64,000 nt of DNA, taken from contig NZ_MSJM01000004.1 of the NCBI RefSeq assembly GCF_001921845.1, forward strand, positions 209,815-273,814, read 5' to 3'. The notes under the pieces were generated by a model. The model was given only the letters and a program-made list of their open reading frames with translations. It was not told where the DNA came from and made no database searches. Shown piece by piece: positions 17,063-27,013 of the stretch; positions within the stretch are counted from its first letter, which is position 1, and every line of letters starts with the position of its first letter. The translations under genes were made by a program, and so were the position numbers. Origin of the DNA: Streptococcus cuniculi (GTDB taxonomy: Bacteria; Bacillota; Bacilli; Lactobacillales; Streptococcaceae).

Positions 17063-17845
17063 TTATTTCCCTAATTGTCTAGTCCGTTTAATAGCTGCTT
17101 TTATGGCTGCCATAATGGCATAGCGAAAGCCCTCTTTTTCAAGTTTAACGACACCAGCAATCGTAGAACCACCTGGTGAGGTGACTTCCTGTCTCAACTG
17201 GGCGGGGTGTTTGCTGCTTTCTAAGACCATCTGGGCTGAACCGAGAAGGGTTTGGGCAGCGAGGTACTTGGCATCATCAGCACTCAAGCCGTGCGCTACT
17301 CCTGCATCCATCATGGCTTCAATCCATTGATAGACAAAGGCTGGACCACATCCTGCAAGAGCTGTTGCAGCGTCCATCAGCTTTTCATCTACTCGTTTGA
17401 CCTGTCCTGATTGGGATAAGAGTTGCTCGGTCACATCCGCCAATTCAGGATTGGTCAGAGCATAGGTTGTCATTCCTTGCCCGATCGCAACAGGGGTATT
17501 GGGCATAATCCGAACGACTTGGCTAGCAGGCAAATATTGAGCAAGCTGCTCTAGGCTGATACCAGCTGCCATGGAAATCCAAACAGTAGAAGAGTGTTGC
17601 AGCGCCGTTCCGCCCAGACTTTCTAAAAGAGGGGCAAGGAGATGCGGTTTGACCCCTAAAAAGATGACATCTGCTTCTTGAACGATGTCACTGTTTGAGA
17701 GGATACGCCCACCCGTTTGTGCCTGTAGAGCTGCTGCACGAGCCTGATTGTGATGGCTGAGGAGCACCTCTACTCCTGCTACCTTGGCAACTGCAAGAGC
17801 AATCGCTGACCCCATATTGCCTAGACCGATAAATCCAACTTTCAT
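17063..17845 (-). CDS. proC: Pyrroline-5-carboxylate reductase
   Basis: The 260-residue enzyme reduces pyrroline-5-carboxylate to proline with NAD(P)H, the last step of proline synthesis. The Rossmann loop VGFIGLGNMGSAIA (3-16) binds the cofactor, and the C-terminal family signature is RQEVTSPGGSTIAGVVKLE at about 215-233. ALAGCGPAFVYQWIEAM is also conserved. It begins 12 bases after proA and ends the proBAC operon. Confidence 0.97.
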   Translation of the reverse strand: MKVGFIGLGNMGSAIALAVAKVAGVEVLLSHHNQARAAALQAQTGGRILSNSDIVQEADVIFLGVKPHLLAPLLESLGGTALQHSSTVWISMAAGISLEQLAQYLPASQVVRIMPNTPVAIGQGMTTYALTNPELADVTEQLLSQSGQVKRVDEKLMDAATALAGCGPAFVYQWIEAMMDAGVAHGLSADDAKYLAAQTLLGSAQMVLESSKHPAQLRQEVTSPGGSTIAGVVKLEKEGFRYAIMAAIKAAIKRTRQLGK

Positions 17846-17857
17846 AGCCGCTCCTTT

Positions 17858-19096
17858 CTAACGTACCTGACCCGTACCTGTAATAATATACTTGTAGGTG
17901 GTCATCTCCCGCAAGCCCATTGGACCACGTGCATGCATTTTCTGGGTGGAAATGCCCAGTTCGCAGCCTAGACCAAATTCACCCCCGTCTGTAAAGCGGG
18001 TTGAGGCATTGACATAGACAGCTGCAGAGTCAACCATTTGGGTGAAATAGGCTGCTGTTTCCGCACTTTCTGTCACGATGGCTTCGCTATGACCTGTCGA
18101 ATGCACCGCAATATGCGCTGCCGCTTCTGCAACATGCTCCACCACTTTCACCGCTAGGATATAGTCTAAAAATTCCGTGTCAAAATCGTCTGGCCCTGCT
18201 GGTTGCCCCTGTTTCAAATAAGCAAGGGCTTTTTCATCTGCCCGCAGTTCGACTTGACCCGCTAGCTTTTCTTCTAGCAGAGGCAAGAATTGGGCTGCTA
18301 TGTCCTGATGAACAAGGAGCACTTCTGCGGAATTGCAGACAGATGGGCGACTGGTTTTGGCATTGGCAACAATCGCAAGCGCCTTTTCCAAATCCGCAGC
18401 TTGATCCACATAGACATGGCAAATCCCTGTTCCTGTTTCAATGACAGGCACCGTTGCTTGCTCCACCACCGCTTGAATCAAACCTGCGCCACCGCGCGGC
18501 ACCAGCAAATCAATCTTGCCTTTTGCCGTCATCAGTTCTTGAGCCGAAGCCCGGCTGGTGTCCTGCACCAATTCAATCACTTCTGGCGCAATACCGGCCT
18601 TGACCAAACCTGTCTTCAAGGCGGTAACAATGGCTTGGCTAGAATGAAAGGCTTCTTTTCCGCCACGCAGAATAACCGCATTTCCACTCTTGATGGCAAG
18701 CGCTGCAGCATCAGAAGTCACATTAGGACGACTTTCATAAATCATTCCAATGACACCAAAGGGGATGGATGTTTTCTGAATCCGAAGACCGTTTTCCGCC
18801 TGATAGTCATCAAGAGTCAGACCGACCGGATCTGGAAGAGCAATCAAGGCCCGAATCCCGTCTGCCATCGCTTTTACCCGCTCTGCTGTTAAAAGCAGTC
18901 TGTCCTGCATGACAGGAGCGATAGCGCCTTGAGCCTGCTCCATATCACGGCTATTTGCTTGTAAAATCTGCTCACAATCTGCTTCAAGCTGGTCTGCCAT
19001 CGCCACAAGTGCCGCATTTTTTTGCTCTGTACTTGCCAAGTTAATAGCCGACTTATGCGCTAAAAGACTGTCTAATAAGGCTTGTGTTGTACTCAT
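17858..19096 (-). CDS. proA: Gamma-glutamyl phosphate reductase
   Basis: A 412-residue aldehyde-dehydrogenase-fold enzyme converting glutamyl phosphate to glutamate semialdehyde. Motifs are [35 protein letters not shown] and VPRGGAGLI; the catalytic cysteine lies in [15 protein letters not shown] chose ATG 19096, which gives the normal length and the usual [15 protein letters not shown] opening. An in-frame ATG at 19129 would overlap the end of proB. A weak AGGTG precedes 19096, and AAGGA lies somewhat further up. Confidence 0.95.
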   Translation of the reverse strand: MSTTQALLDSLLAHKSAINLASTEQKNAALVAMADQLEADCEQILQANSRDMEQAQGAIAPVMQDRLLLTAERVKAMADGIRALIALPDPVGLTLDDYQAENGLRIQKTSIPFGVIGMIYESRPNVTSDAAALAIKSGNAVILRGGKEAFHSSQAIVTALKTGLVKAGIAPEVIELVQDTSRASAQELMTAKGKIDLLVPRGGAGLIQAVVEQATVPVIETGTGICHVYVDQAADLEKALAIVANAKTSRPSVCNSAEVLLVHQDIAAQFLPLLEEKLAGQVELRADEKALAYLKQGQPAGPDDFDTEFLDYILAVKVVEHVAEAAAHIAVHSTGHSEAIVTESAETAAYFTQMVDSAAVYVNASTRFTDGGEFGLGCELGISTQKMHARGPMGLREMTTYKYIITGTGQVR

Positions 19097-19113
19097 AACA
19101 CCTATCATCCTTT

Positions 19114-20190
19114 CTATAGGCTGACCCAATCATTGCGGTGGATAAAGATACCCTCTGCTTTTTCGGTGGAGAGTTTCTGCTCCAATTCTTCTAAGGAGAG
19201 CTTGACCCGACCTTTTCCAATCATGCGGTGCGTCTCTTGACTGTAGACAGATACAATATCACCCGACTGGAAAGTCCCTTCAATTGCTTTGATTCCCGCA
19301 ACCAGTAGGCTACGCCCCTTGTTCAGCATGGCTTCTTCTGCTCCTCTATCAATCTCAACAGAGGCTTCCGTCCGTGCATAGAAGGCCAACCATTGCTTGC
19401 GCTGGTTCATGGCCTGTCTATCTGCAAGGAAGAGAGTTCCTTTGTTACGTTGAGTGACTGCTTGTAAGAGGGCTGTGTCTTCTTTAGACGAACAGATAAA
19501 GACTGGTACGCCTGATTTGGTCGCAATCTGCGCCGCCTGTAATTTTGTCGTCATACCACCTGTTCCGTTGGAAGACCCTGCTCCAGCTGCCATGGCAAAT
19601 AATTCGTCACTAATCTCTGCAATCTCTGCCAGATGCTTGGCATTAGGGTCTGTATTGGGGTTGGCTGTATAAAGACCATCGACATCCGTCAAGAGCACCA
19701 GCAAATCTGCTTTTAGAAGCGATGCAACTTGGGCAGATAGAGTGTCATTGTCTCCGACCTTGATTTCTTCAATCGCAATCGTATCATTTTCATTGATGAT
19801 GGGAATGGCATTTTGGTGCAACAAGACCTGCAAGGCTTGGGAAGCATTCTGATAGCGCCGCGCATCTGCAAAATCATCTTGAGTTAACAGAACCTGAGCC
19901 GATACAATCCCGTCTTTCATGAGATTTTGGGTGTACTCCTCAATCAAGAGTCCCTGCCCCACCGCAGCGCTGGCCTGCTTTTCAGCAATCTTGGTCGGCC
20001 GCTTATCAAAGCCCAAACGGCGAAAACCAGCCGCAATCGAGCCTGACGTCACTAAAACCAACTGGTAACCCTGCTGATGTAGCTGGGCCAATTGATTGGT
20101 AATACGGGCAATTTTGATGCGATCCAAACTGCCATTTTTCTGCGTGAGCGAGCTAGTCCCCACCTTAAATACGATTAGCTTATCTTTCAT
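19114..20190 (-). CDS. proB: Glutamate 5-kinase
   Basis: A 358-residue enzyme that phosphorylates glutamate, the first and feedback-controlled step of proline synthesis. The amino acid kinase domain shows [49 protein letters not shown] and [15 protein letters not shown]. The PUA domain at about 270-350 ([17 protein letters not shown]) is present but slightly divergent at its end. It heads proB-proA-proC with a 17-base gap to proA. No T-box or other leader structure was found upstream. Confidence 0.97.
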   Translation of the reverse strand: MKDKLIVFKVGTSSLTQKNGSLDRIKIARITNQLAQLHQQGYQLVLVTSGSIAAGFRRLGFDKRPTKIAEKQASAAVGQGLLIEEYTQNLMKDGIVSAQVLLTQDDFADARRYQNASQALQVLLHQNAIPIINENDTIAIEEIKVGDNDTLSAQVASLLKADLLVLLTDVDGLYTANPNTDPNAKHLAEIAEISDELFAMAAGAGSSNGTGGMTTKLQAAQIATKSGVPVFICSSKEDTALLQAVTQRNKGTLFLADRQAMNQRKQWLAFYARTEASVEIDRGAEEAMLNKGRSLLVAGIKAIEGTFQSGDIVSVYSQETHRMIGKGRVKLSLEELEQKLSTEKAEGIFIHRNDWVSL

Positions 20191-20342
20191 ACCTACTTCT
20201 CATTTCCTAACTAGATAAGGAAAAGTATAGCATACTTCCTGCATTTTGACCACCGATTCTACTATGTAAGCAAGGATATTCTGACAAGAATCGGAAAGAG
20301 AGTGTAAATGGAGGAAAATCTACCCCAAAACTGAACAACATA

Positions 20343-20372
20343 AGAAAGCCAGGGATTTCCCCCAGCCTTCTT
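20343..20372 (-). terminator. Terminator of the DinG-type gene
   Basis: On the minus strand GAAGGCTGGGGG pairs imperfectly with TCCCTGGCTTTC and is followed by a short T-rich tract. It directly follows the helicase stop codon and separates it from proB. Confidence 0.7.
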
Positions 20373-22833
20373 ACCTTTCTTCTAAAAATTGTTCCATTCG
20401 CTCTACTAGACGTTCTGGCTCAAGGCTTTCTAACTGGTATTCTGTCTTGAGGAATGTCTTAATCTGCTGTCCATATTGCTTATCAATCAAGCGATTGTCC
20501 AGTAAGAGGATACAGGATCGTTGCCCTGCAAAACGGTTGCTCCGTCCTATGGCTTGTTTGAGCTTTAACATCATCATCGGCAGGTGATAATCATAGAAGG
20601 GATTTTTCCCTTCTGCCTTGAGACGGCGGTTGACCTTACGGACAAAACGGTCTTGAGGATTTTCAAAAGGCAGGCGCGGAATGACTTGAACCAGTTGAGG
20701 TTGGCTGGCAAAGTCTACCCCCTCCCAAAAAGCTCCTGTTCCTAGTAAAATCGGCACTTCTCCTTTTTCAAATCGGCGCTTGATAGCCATCTCTGTCCCA
20801 TGTCTGTGCTGGGCGAGATGAGGAATGCCCGCGTCCTCTAAGATTCGTGACAATTCTAAAAGCAAATGAATTGAAGTCAGTAAAACCAACATCGGTCGGC
20901 CAAGGACGATTACATCTTGAATATACTGGGCGATAAAGGCTGCATGTTCTTCCTTGTTTAAGGCGACCAAATCAGGTAATGTTCGAGGATACACAATCAA
21001 TTGATTCTCTATCTGCTGACTGGGAAGTCTATCAAAGGTCACCTCTTTAAAACCGAGCAAATCAGCCACATTCACCTTTTTACTAATCTCAAGAGTGGCA
21101 CTGATACAGCATATTTTACTATTTGGCAAAAGACTAGCTACATCAAGTACATCTTCCTGACTGGCTCTTAGGAAGCTCAAGCGCTTCTCATCTACCCTGC
21201 GCTCTTCCAGCCAAAACTCCCGCTTCTGCCCGAGTAGCCAAACCCAGTCTTGAAAATCACTATCGCCCAGCTCTTCCAAATTTTGTCTGAGAGTTTCTAG
21301 GTCTTCTGCTGTTAATTCTCGCCTGCCAGTTGCTCGGAACTGCTCTAAAAGATGACTTAACTCAAAAGAACAGGCTTCTAATAAGCGTTTTTCAAGAAGC
21401 TGACTAGTTCTGTCCAACTTGCTCTGGAGCAGGGCTTCACAGTCTGAAATCGATAGTTCCTGACTGGCATATTCTTCTGCTGCTAGGACCAATTTTTGCG
21501 CTTCATCAATGATTAAGAGCCGCTCCTGCATCCAAGGAGTATCTGATACATGCTCCAAAAAGTAAGCATGGTTGGTCAAGGTGACATGACTGGAGCGGGC
21601 AGCCTCTTGCACCCTATACCAAAAATCCCACTCTCCAAACAAGGATTGCTCATTCCAGTTGCCGTCATGCTGTAGCTCATCAAAATAGGCTTGATAGCGC
21701 TGCTGCTTAAGCTCATCCAAGTCTCCTGTCTCCGTCTCACAAAGCCAGACCAAGAGGTGCATTTTGTAACGATTTAAAAGCCGATTCTCATCCTGCCGCT
21801 CCAAGGTCCGCCAAAAGGTATCCAGCTTGAGATAGTGGCGAGGGGACTTGATGCTAGCAAGATCCGTATGAAAGACCTCTGACAGCCTTTTTCCCTCATT
21901 TTCCATAATCTGCTGCTGCAAGATTTTGGTCGGAACGACCGCAAGAATAGGCTGATTACTATGGGCTAGCGCCGAAAGCAAGTAGCCATAGGTCTTGCCA
22001 ATTCCTGCCTGCGCCTGAATGAAATGCACATGAGCATTCTCGTCTTGCAGGCGTTTTTCCATAATCTGGGCAAAGGCTAGCTGCTGCGGTCGCTCATCCA
22101 GCCCTAAAAGAGCGAGATTGGTCGCAAAATCTGTTGATAGATGATAGGGTGCTTGCAGCACAGCTGGTTTCTTCAAACAAAGACCACCTACTAATACCAG
22201 ATGTTCGGGCAGATAATCTGACAAAGTCGGGTATAGTTCATCAATAACCAAGCGAGATTCGTAGAGCAGATGATCCGCAAAGTCAAGGATATGCCCTACC
22301 GTCTGCTTGGGCAATTGCTGGATTTTCTCTTGGATTTTCAACAACAGATGAGCCGTAGCCGTCGCATCTGAAATAGCCGTATGGGCCTGCTCCAACTCAA
22401 GGTCCAACTCCTTTGCAAGATTGATCAGACTATACTTGTCCAAGGTCGGGAAAAATAGCTGTGCCAATTCGACCGTATCAACTCGCGGTGTGTGTAAATC
22501 ATAGCCCTCAAAAAAGAGCGCTTCTGCCAATAAATTGGCATCAAAGGACACATTGTGGGCGACGAAAATCGTGTCTTCTAATAAGTCATAAATTTCTTTT
22601 GCCACCTGACCAAAATCAGGGGCTACTGCTAATTGCTGGTCGGTAATGCCGGTCAATTCGCGGATATGATAGTCCAATTTCTCGTAAGGATTGATGTCTG
22701 TTGCGTAGGTTTCGACAATCTGCCCCGCCTCCACAATGACAATCCCAATCTGGATAATCTTGGCATCACTACTGCTGTTCGTTGCTTCTAGGTCTACAAC
22801 CGCATACCGATTTGCTTGTTTTCTCTCTGTCAT
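20371..22833 (-). CDS. dinG: DinG-type helicase with N-terminal DnaQ-like exonuclease
   Basis: An 820-residue two-part protein. Residues 1-170 are a DEDD 3'-5' exonuclease (AVVDLEATN, FVAHNVSFDANLL, AHTAISDATATAHLL). The rest is an XPD/DinG-like superfamily 2 helicase with Walker A QAGIGKTYGYL, box II IIDEAQKLVL and the late motif QAIGRSNRF. Firmicute DinG has this fusion and lacks the FeS cysteines of E. coli DinG. It probably acts in DNA repair. A TGATATAAT lies 10 bases before the ATG without a Shine-Dalgarno, implying a leader of only a few bases. Confidence 0.94.
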   Translation of the reverse strand: MTERKQANRYAVVDLEATNSSSDAKIIQIGIVIVEAGQIVETYATDINPYEKLDYHIRELTGITDQQLAVAPDFGQVAKEIYDLLEDTIFVAHNVSFDANLLAEALFFEGYDLHTPRVDTVELAQLFFPTLDKYSLINLAKELDLELEQAHTAISDATATAHLLLKIQEKIQQLPKQTVGHILDFADHLLYESRLVIDELYPTLSDYLPEHLVLVGGLCLKKPAVLQAPYHLSTDFATNLALLGLDERPQQLAFAQIMEKRLQDENAHVHFIQAQAGIGKTYGYLLSALAHSNQPILAVVPTKILQQQIMENEGKRLSEVFHTDLASIKSPRHYLKLDTFWRTLERQDENRLLNRYKMHLLVWLCETETGDLDELKQQRYQAYFDELQHDGNWNEQSLFGEWDFWYRVQEAARSSHVTLTNHAYFLEHVSDTPWMQERLLIIDEAQKLVLAAEEYASQELSISDCEALLQSKLDRTSQLLEKRLLEACSFELSHLLEQFRATGRRELTAEDLETLRQNLEELGDSDFQDWVWLLGQKREFWLEERRVDEKRLSFLRASQEDVLDVASLLPNSKICCISATLEISKKVNVADLLGFKEVTFDRLPSQQIENQLIVYPRTLPDLVALNKEEHAAFIAQYIQDVIVLGRPMLVLLTSIHLLLELSRILEDAGIPHLAQHRHGTEMAIKRRFEKGEVPILLGTGAFWEGVDFASQPQLVQVIPRLPFENPQDRFVRKVNRRLKAEGKNPFYDYHLPMMMLKLKQAIGRSNRFAGQRSCILLLDNRLIDKQYGQQIKTFLKTEYQLESLEPERLVERMEQFLEER

Positions 22834-22964
22834 AACAGTAAAATTATATCATATTTTCCATCAAAAGCCCTAACCTTTCCACCACTCCTTGCAATTTTCA
22901 AAAGAGACAAGCGCCTCATTTTTTGCTAGACTAGAGTAGAAAGACTGTCCAAAGGAGAAATGAA

Positions 22965-23600
22965 ATGAAACTGCATAAAACCGTAAACCCTGTCGCCTAT
23001 GAAAACACCTACTATTTGGAAAATGATTCCCATCTTATCGTGGTGGATCCAGGCAGTGACTGGACAACTATTCGACAGACGATTGAAAGAATTGGAAAGC
23101 CAGTAGCTGCTATTCTCTTGACCCACACCCATTACGACCATATTATGAGCTTGGACTTGGTACGAGAGCATTTTGACATGCCACCTGTCTACGTGGCTGA
23201 AAGTGAGGCTAGCTGGCTCTATACACCTGAAATGAACCTTTCTGGTCTCGCCCGTCACGATGATATGGACAATGTCGTCTGCCAACCAGCCGAAAACACC
23301 TTCCAATACGAAACAGACTACCACATCGAAGGCTTTCATTTTTCTGTCGTAGAGACACCTGGCCACTCCATCGGTGGGGTCTCCTTCATCTTCCCAGACC
23401 AGGAACTTGTCATCACAGGTGATGCTCTTTTCAGAGAAGCAATCGGTCGCACAGACCTTCCAACCAGCAATTTTGAAGATTTAATAGCAGGTATCAAAAA
23501 CAACCTCTTCACCCTACCAGGTCACTATCAGGTCTATCCCGGACATGGACACTCCACCACCATTTCCCATGAGAAAAACGTTAACCCGTTTTTTAGATAG
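22965..23600 (+). CDS. MBL-fold metallo-hydrolase
   Basis: The 211-residue protein has the metallo-beta-lactamase metal site THTHYDHI at about 46-53, further ligands in TPGHSIGG (about 124-131), the aspartate in ITGDALF and a C-terminal YPGHGHST. It resembles small glyoxalase II-type hydrolases (YcbL/GloB-like), which hydrolyse S-acyl thiols, but the substrate is not certain. An AAAGGAG site precedes the ATG at 22965. It is a single gene read towards a large repeat region. Confidence 0.9.
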   Translation: MKLHKTVNPVAYENTYYLENDSHLIVVDPGSDWTTIRQTIERIGKPVAAILLTHTHYDHIMSLDLVREHFDMPPVYVAESEASWLYTPEMNLSGLARHDDMDNVVCQPAENTFQYETDYHIEGFHFSVVETPGHSIGGVSFIFPDQELVITGDALFREAIGRTDLPTSNFEDLIAGIKNNLFTLPGHYQVYPGHGHSTTISHEKNVNPFFR

Positions 23601-24165
23601 TAACAGTCAGGGGAGTGACTGTTGATACCCGAGCCTAGAAATTAGAAAGCGAGGACAGGCAGGGGGAGTGGGACTCAATCGTGATTTCGAAGAAATCGAT
23701 TTTGTAGTCCCACCCCCGCAAGGTTGACTAGGTTTGTAGAATGTTGATTTATCAACGTTTTACAAACCAGACAACTACTGCGCCAAACTGTTAAAACTAT
23801 GAAATGTAACAAGGTAAGGGACTTTTGTCCCAGCCTCGAGCCTAAAAACTAGAGAGCGAGGATAAGCAAGTAGAGTATTGTAACCCGAGCTTAAAAAATC
23901 GAGAGCGAGGATAAGCAAGTGGAGTATTATAACCCGAGCCTAAAAACTAGAGAGCGAGGACAGGCAGGGGATTAAAATAATCCAGTGGATTATTTTAACC
24001 CGAGCCTAAAAACTAGAGAGCGAGGATAAGCAAGTAGAGTATTGTAACCCGAGCCTAGAAACTAGAGAGCGAGGATAAGCAAGTGGATTATTTTAGCCCG
24101 AACCTAGAAATAAAGGAGTGAGGATAATCGATTTCTACGAAATCACGATTGAGTCCCACTCCCGA
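23600..24165. repeat. Mosaic intergenic repeats with a 49-bp tandem array, locus B
   Basis: No gene is seen between 23600 and 24234. Palindromic modules shared with loci A, C, D and E come first. From about 23835 there are six tandem units starting at 23835, 23884, 23933, 23999, 24048 and 24097. The period is 49 bp except the third (66 bp), which holds a complete AAAATAATCC/GGATTATTTT palindrome where the others have shortened versions. Each unit begins CCCGAGCCTA and contains CTAGAGAGCGAGGA. The array ends in a GATTTC/GAAATC palindrome and GAGTCCCACTCCCG. Confidence 0.85.
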
Positions 24166-24192
24166 TCCATGAAATAAAAAATATGAGCAGTC

Positions 24193-24226
24193 AAAAACGA
24201 AAGTTTTCTCAACTTTCGTTTTTTCG
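24193..24226 (-). terminator. Terminator of prfB-ftsE-ftsX
   Basis: AAAACGAAAGTT and AACTTTCGTTTT form a 12-bp stem with a 5-base loop, immediately after the ftsX stop. The T-run works on the minus strand and, equally, on the plus strand. Confidence 0.88.
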
Positions 24227-24233
24227 TTTATGG

Positions 24234-25163
24234 TTAAATCTTTAAGAATCGTCTCATGGAAATCACAGAACCCAAGGAACCGATGACAATTCCTACTACA
24301 AAGAGGCTTGCAATCATTGCTGGTACAAAGACGTTCATACTAATCAAGGAGAGATTCTGTGAGGCCAAGGAATCATTAACAGAGGCATAGAGCAGCTGAT
24401 AAGCAAAGTAGACCAAGGCAGATGGCACAACTGCTCCGAGCAAGCCAACCCAAGCTCCTTCCAGCAAGAATGGCCCACGGATATAGCTGTTTTTAGCTCC
24501 CACCAATCGCATGATTTGAATTTCACGGCTACGCGAGATAATGGTAATCCGAATGGTGTTGGAAATCAGAAAGATCGCTGTAAAGAGCAGGAGCCCTGTT
24601 GCTGCAAATCCCCATGTTTTCACGAGGCTATTCAGTTTGAAGATACGCTCTGTTTCTACTTCACCGTCACGAACTTCTGTGACACCATCGATTTTTGCAA
24701 TTTCTTTTCCAACAGATTTGACATATTGTGGCTCTGTCGTTTCAATGATGTAGGCATCATAGAGCGGATTGGCATCTCCTTTAAAGAGATTCCAAGTTTC
24801 ACCTAAGGTTGTAGTCAAATGCTCCAACTGCTCTTCCTTACTTGAATAGTCCACACTTTTGACATTATCCAAGGCAAGAATTTGCTTATAAATCGATTGA
24901 TAATCTGGGTTTTCAACCGTTTGGCCTTGGTCGTTAACAATGGTTTGAGCATTGTCTGTCGAATTTGCACGCAAGTAGACATTGATGCGAACATTGTTGG
25001 TCAAATCAGCTGTCAGCTTGGTCGCATTTAAAATAACAGAAGCGAAAATTCCGACCAAGGTCAAGGTAATCGTCACTGATGAGATGGCGGCAATCGTCAT
25101 CCATCCATTTCGTTTGAGGCTCTTTAAAGACTCAATAAAATGTCTAAAAAATCGTCTAATCAT
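24234..25163 (-). CDS. ftsX: Cell division protein FtsX
   Basis: A 309-residue permease-like protein with an N-terminal helix at about 20-45, a large extracellular domain at about 46-170, and three further membrane helices (e.g. WGFAATGLLLFTAIFLISNT). FtsX couples FtsE ATP hydrolysis to the peptidoglycan hydrolase PcsB at the septum in streptococci. It overlaps ftsE by 8 bases, as usual for the pair. N-terminal FRHFIESLKSLKRNGWM and the SREIQIMRLVGAKNSYIRGP loop are family signatures. Confidence 0.96.
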   Translation of the reverse strand: MIRRFFRHFIESLKSLKRNGWMTIAAISSVTITLTLVGIFASVILNATKLTADLTNNVRINVYLRANSTDNAQTIVNDQGQTVENPDYQSIYKQILALDNVKSVDYSSKEEQLEHLTTTLGETWNLFKGDANPLYDAYIIETTEPQYVKSVGKEIAKIDGVTEVRDGEVETERIFKLNSLVKTWGFAATGLLLFTAIFLISNTIRITIISRSREIQIMRLVGAKNSYIRGPFLLEGAWVGLLGAVVPSALVYFAYQLLYASVNDSLASQNLSLISMNVFVPAMIASLFVVGIVIGSLGSVISMRRFLKI

Positions 25164-25848
25164 CGTATCCGTACTCTCCTTCTACTTCATCACGTACCAC
25201 GCGGCCGTCTTCGATTGCGATAACGCGATGGCGAAGTGTATTTACGATTTGGCTATTGTGAGTCGCCATTAAAATCGTGGTCCCTTGGAGATTAATCCGC
25301 TCCAAAAGATTCATAATTTCCCATGAATTTTCAGGGTCCAAGTTTCCTGTTGGCTCATCGGCAATCAAGACTTTTGGGTTGTTGACAATGGCACGGGCAA
25401 TCGCAATACGCTGTTGCTCACCACCTGATAGTTCATTTGGAAAAGAACGAATCTTGTGCTTCAAGCCGACCAAATCCAAGACTTCCATGACCCGTTTTTT
25501 GATGTTACGTGGTTTTTCACCAATAACTTCCATGGCATAGGCAATGTTTTCAAACACCGTCTTTTTCGGAAGCAATTTATAGTCTTGGAAGACAACTCCG
25601 ACGCTGCGACGCAGCATTGGAACATCTTTTTTCTTGATTTTAGCAAGGTCAAACTTTCCAACCTTGAGCGAACCTTTATCCAACTTTTCTTCACGGTACA
25701 AGAGCTTGATAAAGGTTGATTTCCCTGCACCAGAAGGTCCTACGATGTAGGCAAACTCCCCCGGTTCCACATTTACAGACACGCCTCGAAGGGCGGTTGT
25801 TCCGTTTCCATATTTCTTGGAAACATCCTTCATTTCAATAATTCCCAT
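25156..25848 (-). CDS. ftsE: Cell division ATP-binding protein FtsE
   Basis: This 230-residue ABC ATPase has Walker A GPSGAGKST at about 37-45, signature LSGGEQQRIAIARA and Walker B VLIADEPTGNLD. FVYIVGPSGA and the FtsE-specific DYKLLPKKTVFENIAYAM are also seen. It works with FtsX in regulating septal peptidoglycan hydrolysis. It lies 36 bases downstream of prfB and is probably co-transcribed with it, an order typical of Bacillota. Confidence 0.96.
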   Translation of the reverse strand: MGIIEMKDVSKKYGNGTTALRGVSVNVEPGEFAYIVGPSGAGKSTFIKLLYREEKLDKGSLKVGKFDLAKIKKKDVPMLRRSVGVVFQDYKLLPKKTVFENIAYAMEVIGEKPRNIKKRVMEVLDLVGLKHKIRSFPNELSGGEQQRIAIARAIVNNPKVLIADEPTGNLDPENSWEIMNLLERINLQGTTILMATHNSQIVNTLRHRVIAIEDGRVVRDEVEGEYGYDD

Positions 25849-25884
25849 AAGGTATTCTGTCTAAGACAGTCCTTTCTTTTTATT

Positions 25885-26980
25885 TTAGCTAATTCGCCAT
25901 TTGAGATAGGCATCGATAAATCCTTCAATATCCCCATCCATGACCTTGTCCACCTGCGCGACTTCGTAGCCTGTGCGGTGGTCTTTAACCATGGTATAAG
26001 GGGTAAAGACATAGGAACGAATCTGGCTGCCCCAGGTAATTTCTTTTTTATCTCCCTTGAGCGAATCAACCTCCGCTGCTTTCTTTTCTTGCTCTAGTTG
26101 ATAGAGCTTGGCTTGCAGCAATTTCATCGCCCGATCCCTATTCCCATACTGGGTACGGTCCACGGTTGATTGGGTCACAATACCTGTCGGAATGTGGATC
26201 AAACGAACCCCTGTTGACACCTTGTTGACGTTCTGTCCACCAGCACCTCCGCTGCGGAAGGTATCCATTTTGATCTCATCATCCCGAATCTCAATTTCAA
26301 TCGTGTCGTCCAATTCAGGCATGACTTCAACTGATGTGAAGGATGTGTGACGACGTTTCGCCGAATCAAATGGTGAAATACGCACCAAGCGATGCACGCC
26401 CATTTCTGACTTGAGTAAGCCGTAAGCGTTTGGACCTGTAAAACTCAAGGTAACAGACTTAATTCCTGCTTCATCCCCCGCTTGATAGTCTAGGGTTTCC
26501 ACCTTAAAGCCTTTGGCATTCCCAAAACGGGTATACATGCGTAGCAACATCTCGCCCCAGTCCTGAGCCTCCGTTCCGCCTGATCCTGGATGAATTTCCA
26601 AGATGGCATTGTTATTATCATAGGGCTCTGACAAGAGAAGCGTCAACTCGTAGCTGGTCATCAACTTGTCCAACTCGAGCAACTTTTCTTCCAATTCATC
26701 TTTGACGGATTCGTCTTCTGCGAGAAACTCCATGAGAATTTCTGCTTCATCTAGCAAGTCCATCATCTGATGAAAATTCTGATAGGTTGCTTTTAAGTCA
26801 TTCAACTCCTGCGATGTTTTTTGAGCTGCCAAATTGTCATTCCAAAAGTCTGGTTCGGTCATCTTGTTTTCCAAGATGGCGATTTCTTCTTCCAAACCTT
26901 CTAAGTCAAAGAGACCTCCTGAATGAGTTCAATTTGGTTTCTAGCTCTTCTATTTTTTGTCGAATTTCTGCTATATCCAT
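25885..26980 (-). CDS. prfB: Peptide chain release factor 2 (programmed +1 frameshift)
   Basis: RF2 terminates translation at UGA and UAA. The gene is in two frames. Codons 1-24 run from ATG 26980 ([20 protein letters not shown], then RRSL) to an in-frame TGA at 26906-26908. After a +1 slip at CTT-TGA-C the second frame (from GAC 26905-26907) gives a 364-residue protein. The slip site is preceded by AGGAGG three bases upstream, the classic autoregulatory arrangement. The core has [11 protein letters not shown] and the SPF tripeptide in [21 protein letters not shown] -10 at plus 27008-27013 in the queG end may give it its own promoter. Confidence 0.96.
26905..26920 (-). promoter_or_regulatory. 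prfB programmed frameshift site
   Basis: On the minus strand an AGGAGG internal Shine-Dalgarno, three bases, then CTT TGA C. When RF2 is scarce the ribosome pauses at TGA and slips +1 from CUU to UUU, so RF2 controls its own synthesis. The sequence matches the established prfB element. Confidence 0.95.
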
Positions 26981-27013
26981 AGGTACCTCATTTTCTGTAT
27001 TCTTTTTATTATA

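Noticed and set aside
18290..18892. A 200-codon frame opposite proA.
   Set aside because: Shadow of a strongly conserved gene with biased codons.
20191..20342. A T-box leader for proBAC.
   Set aside because: No T-box sequence or specifier stem was found before proB.
23835..24145. Possible CRISPR array at the 49-bp repeats.
   Set aside because: Units are contiguous variants of one sequence with no unique spacers, and no cas genes are present.
25885..26895. prfB as a shorter protein starting at ATG/TTG near 26895 without a frameshift, or as a pseudogene.
   Set aside because: The upstream frame, AGGAGG and CTT-TGA-C match the known programmed frameshift exactly.
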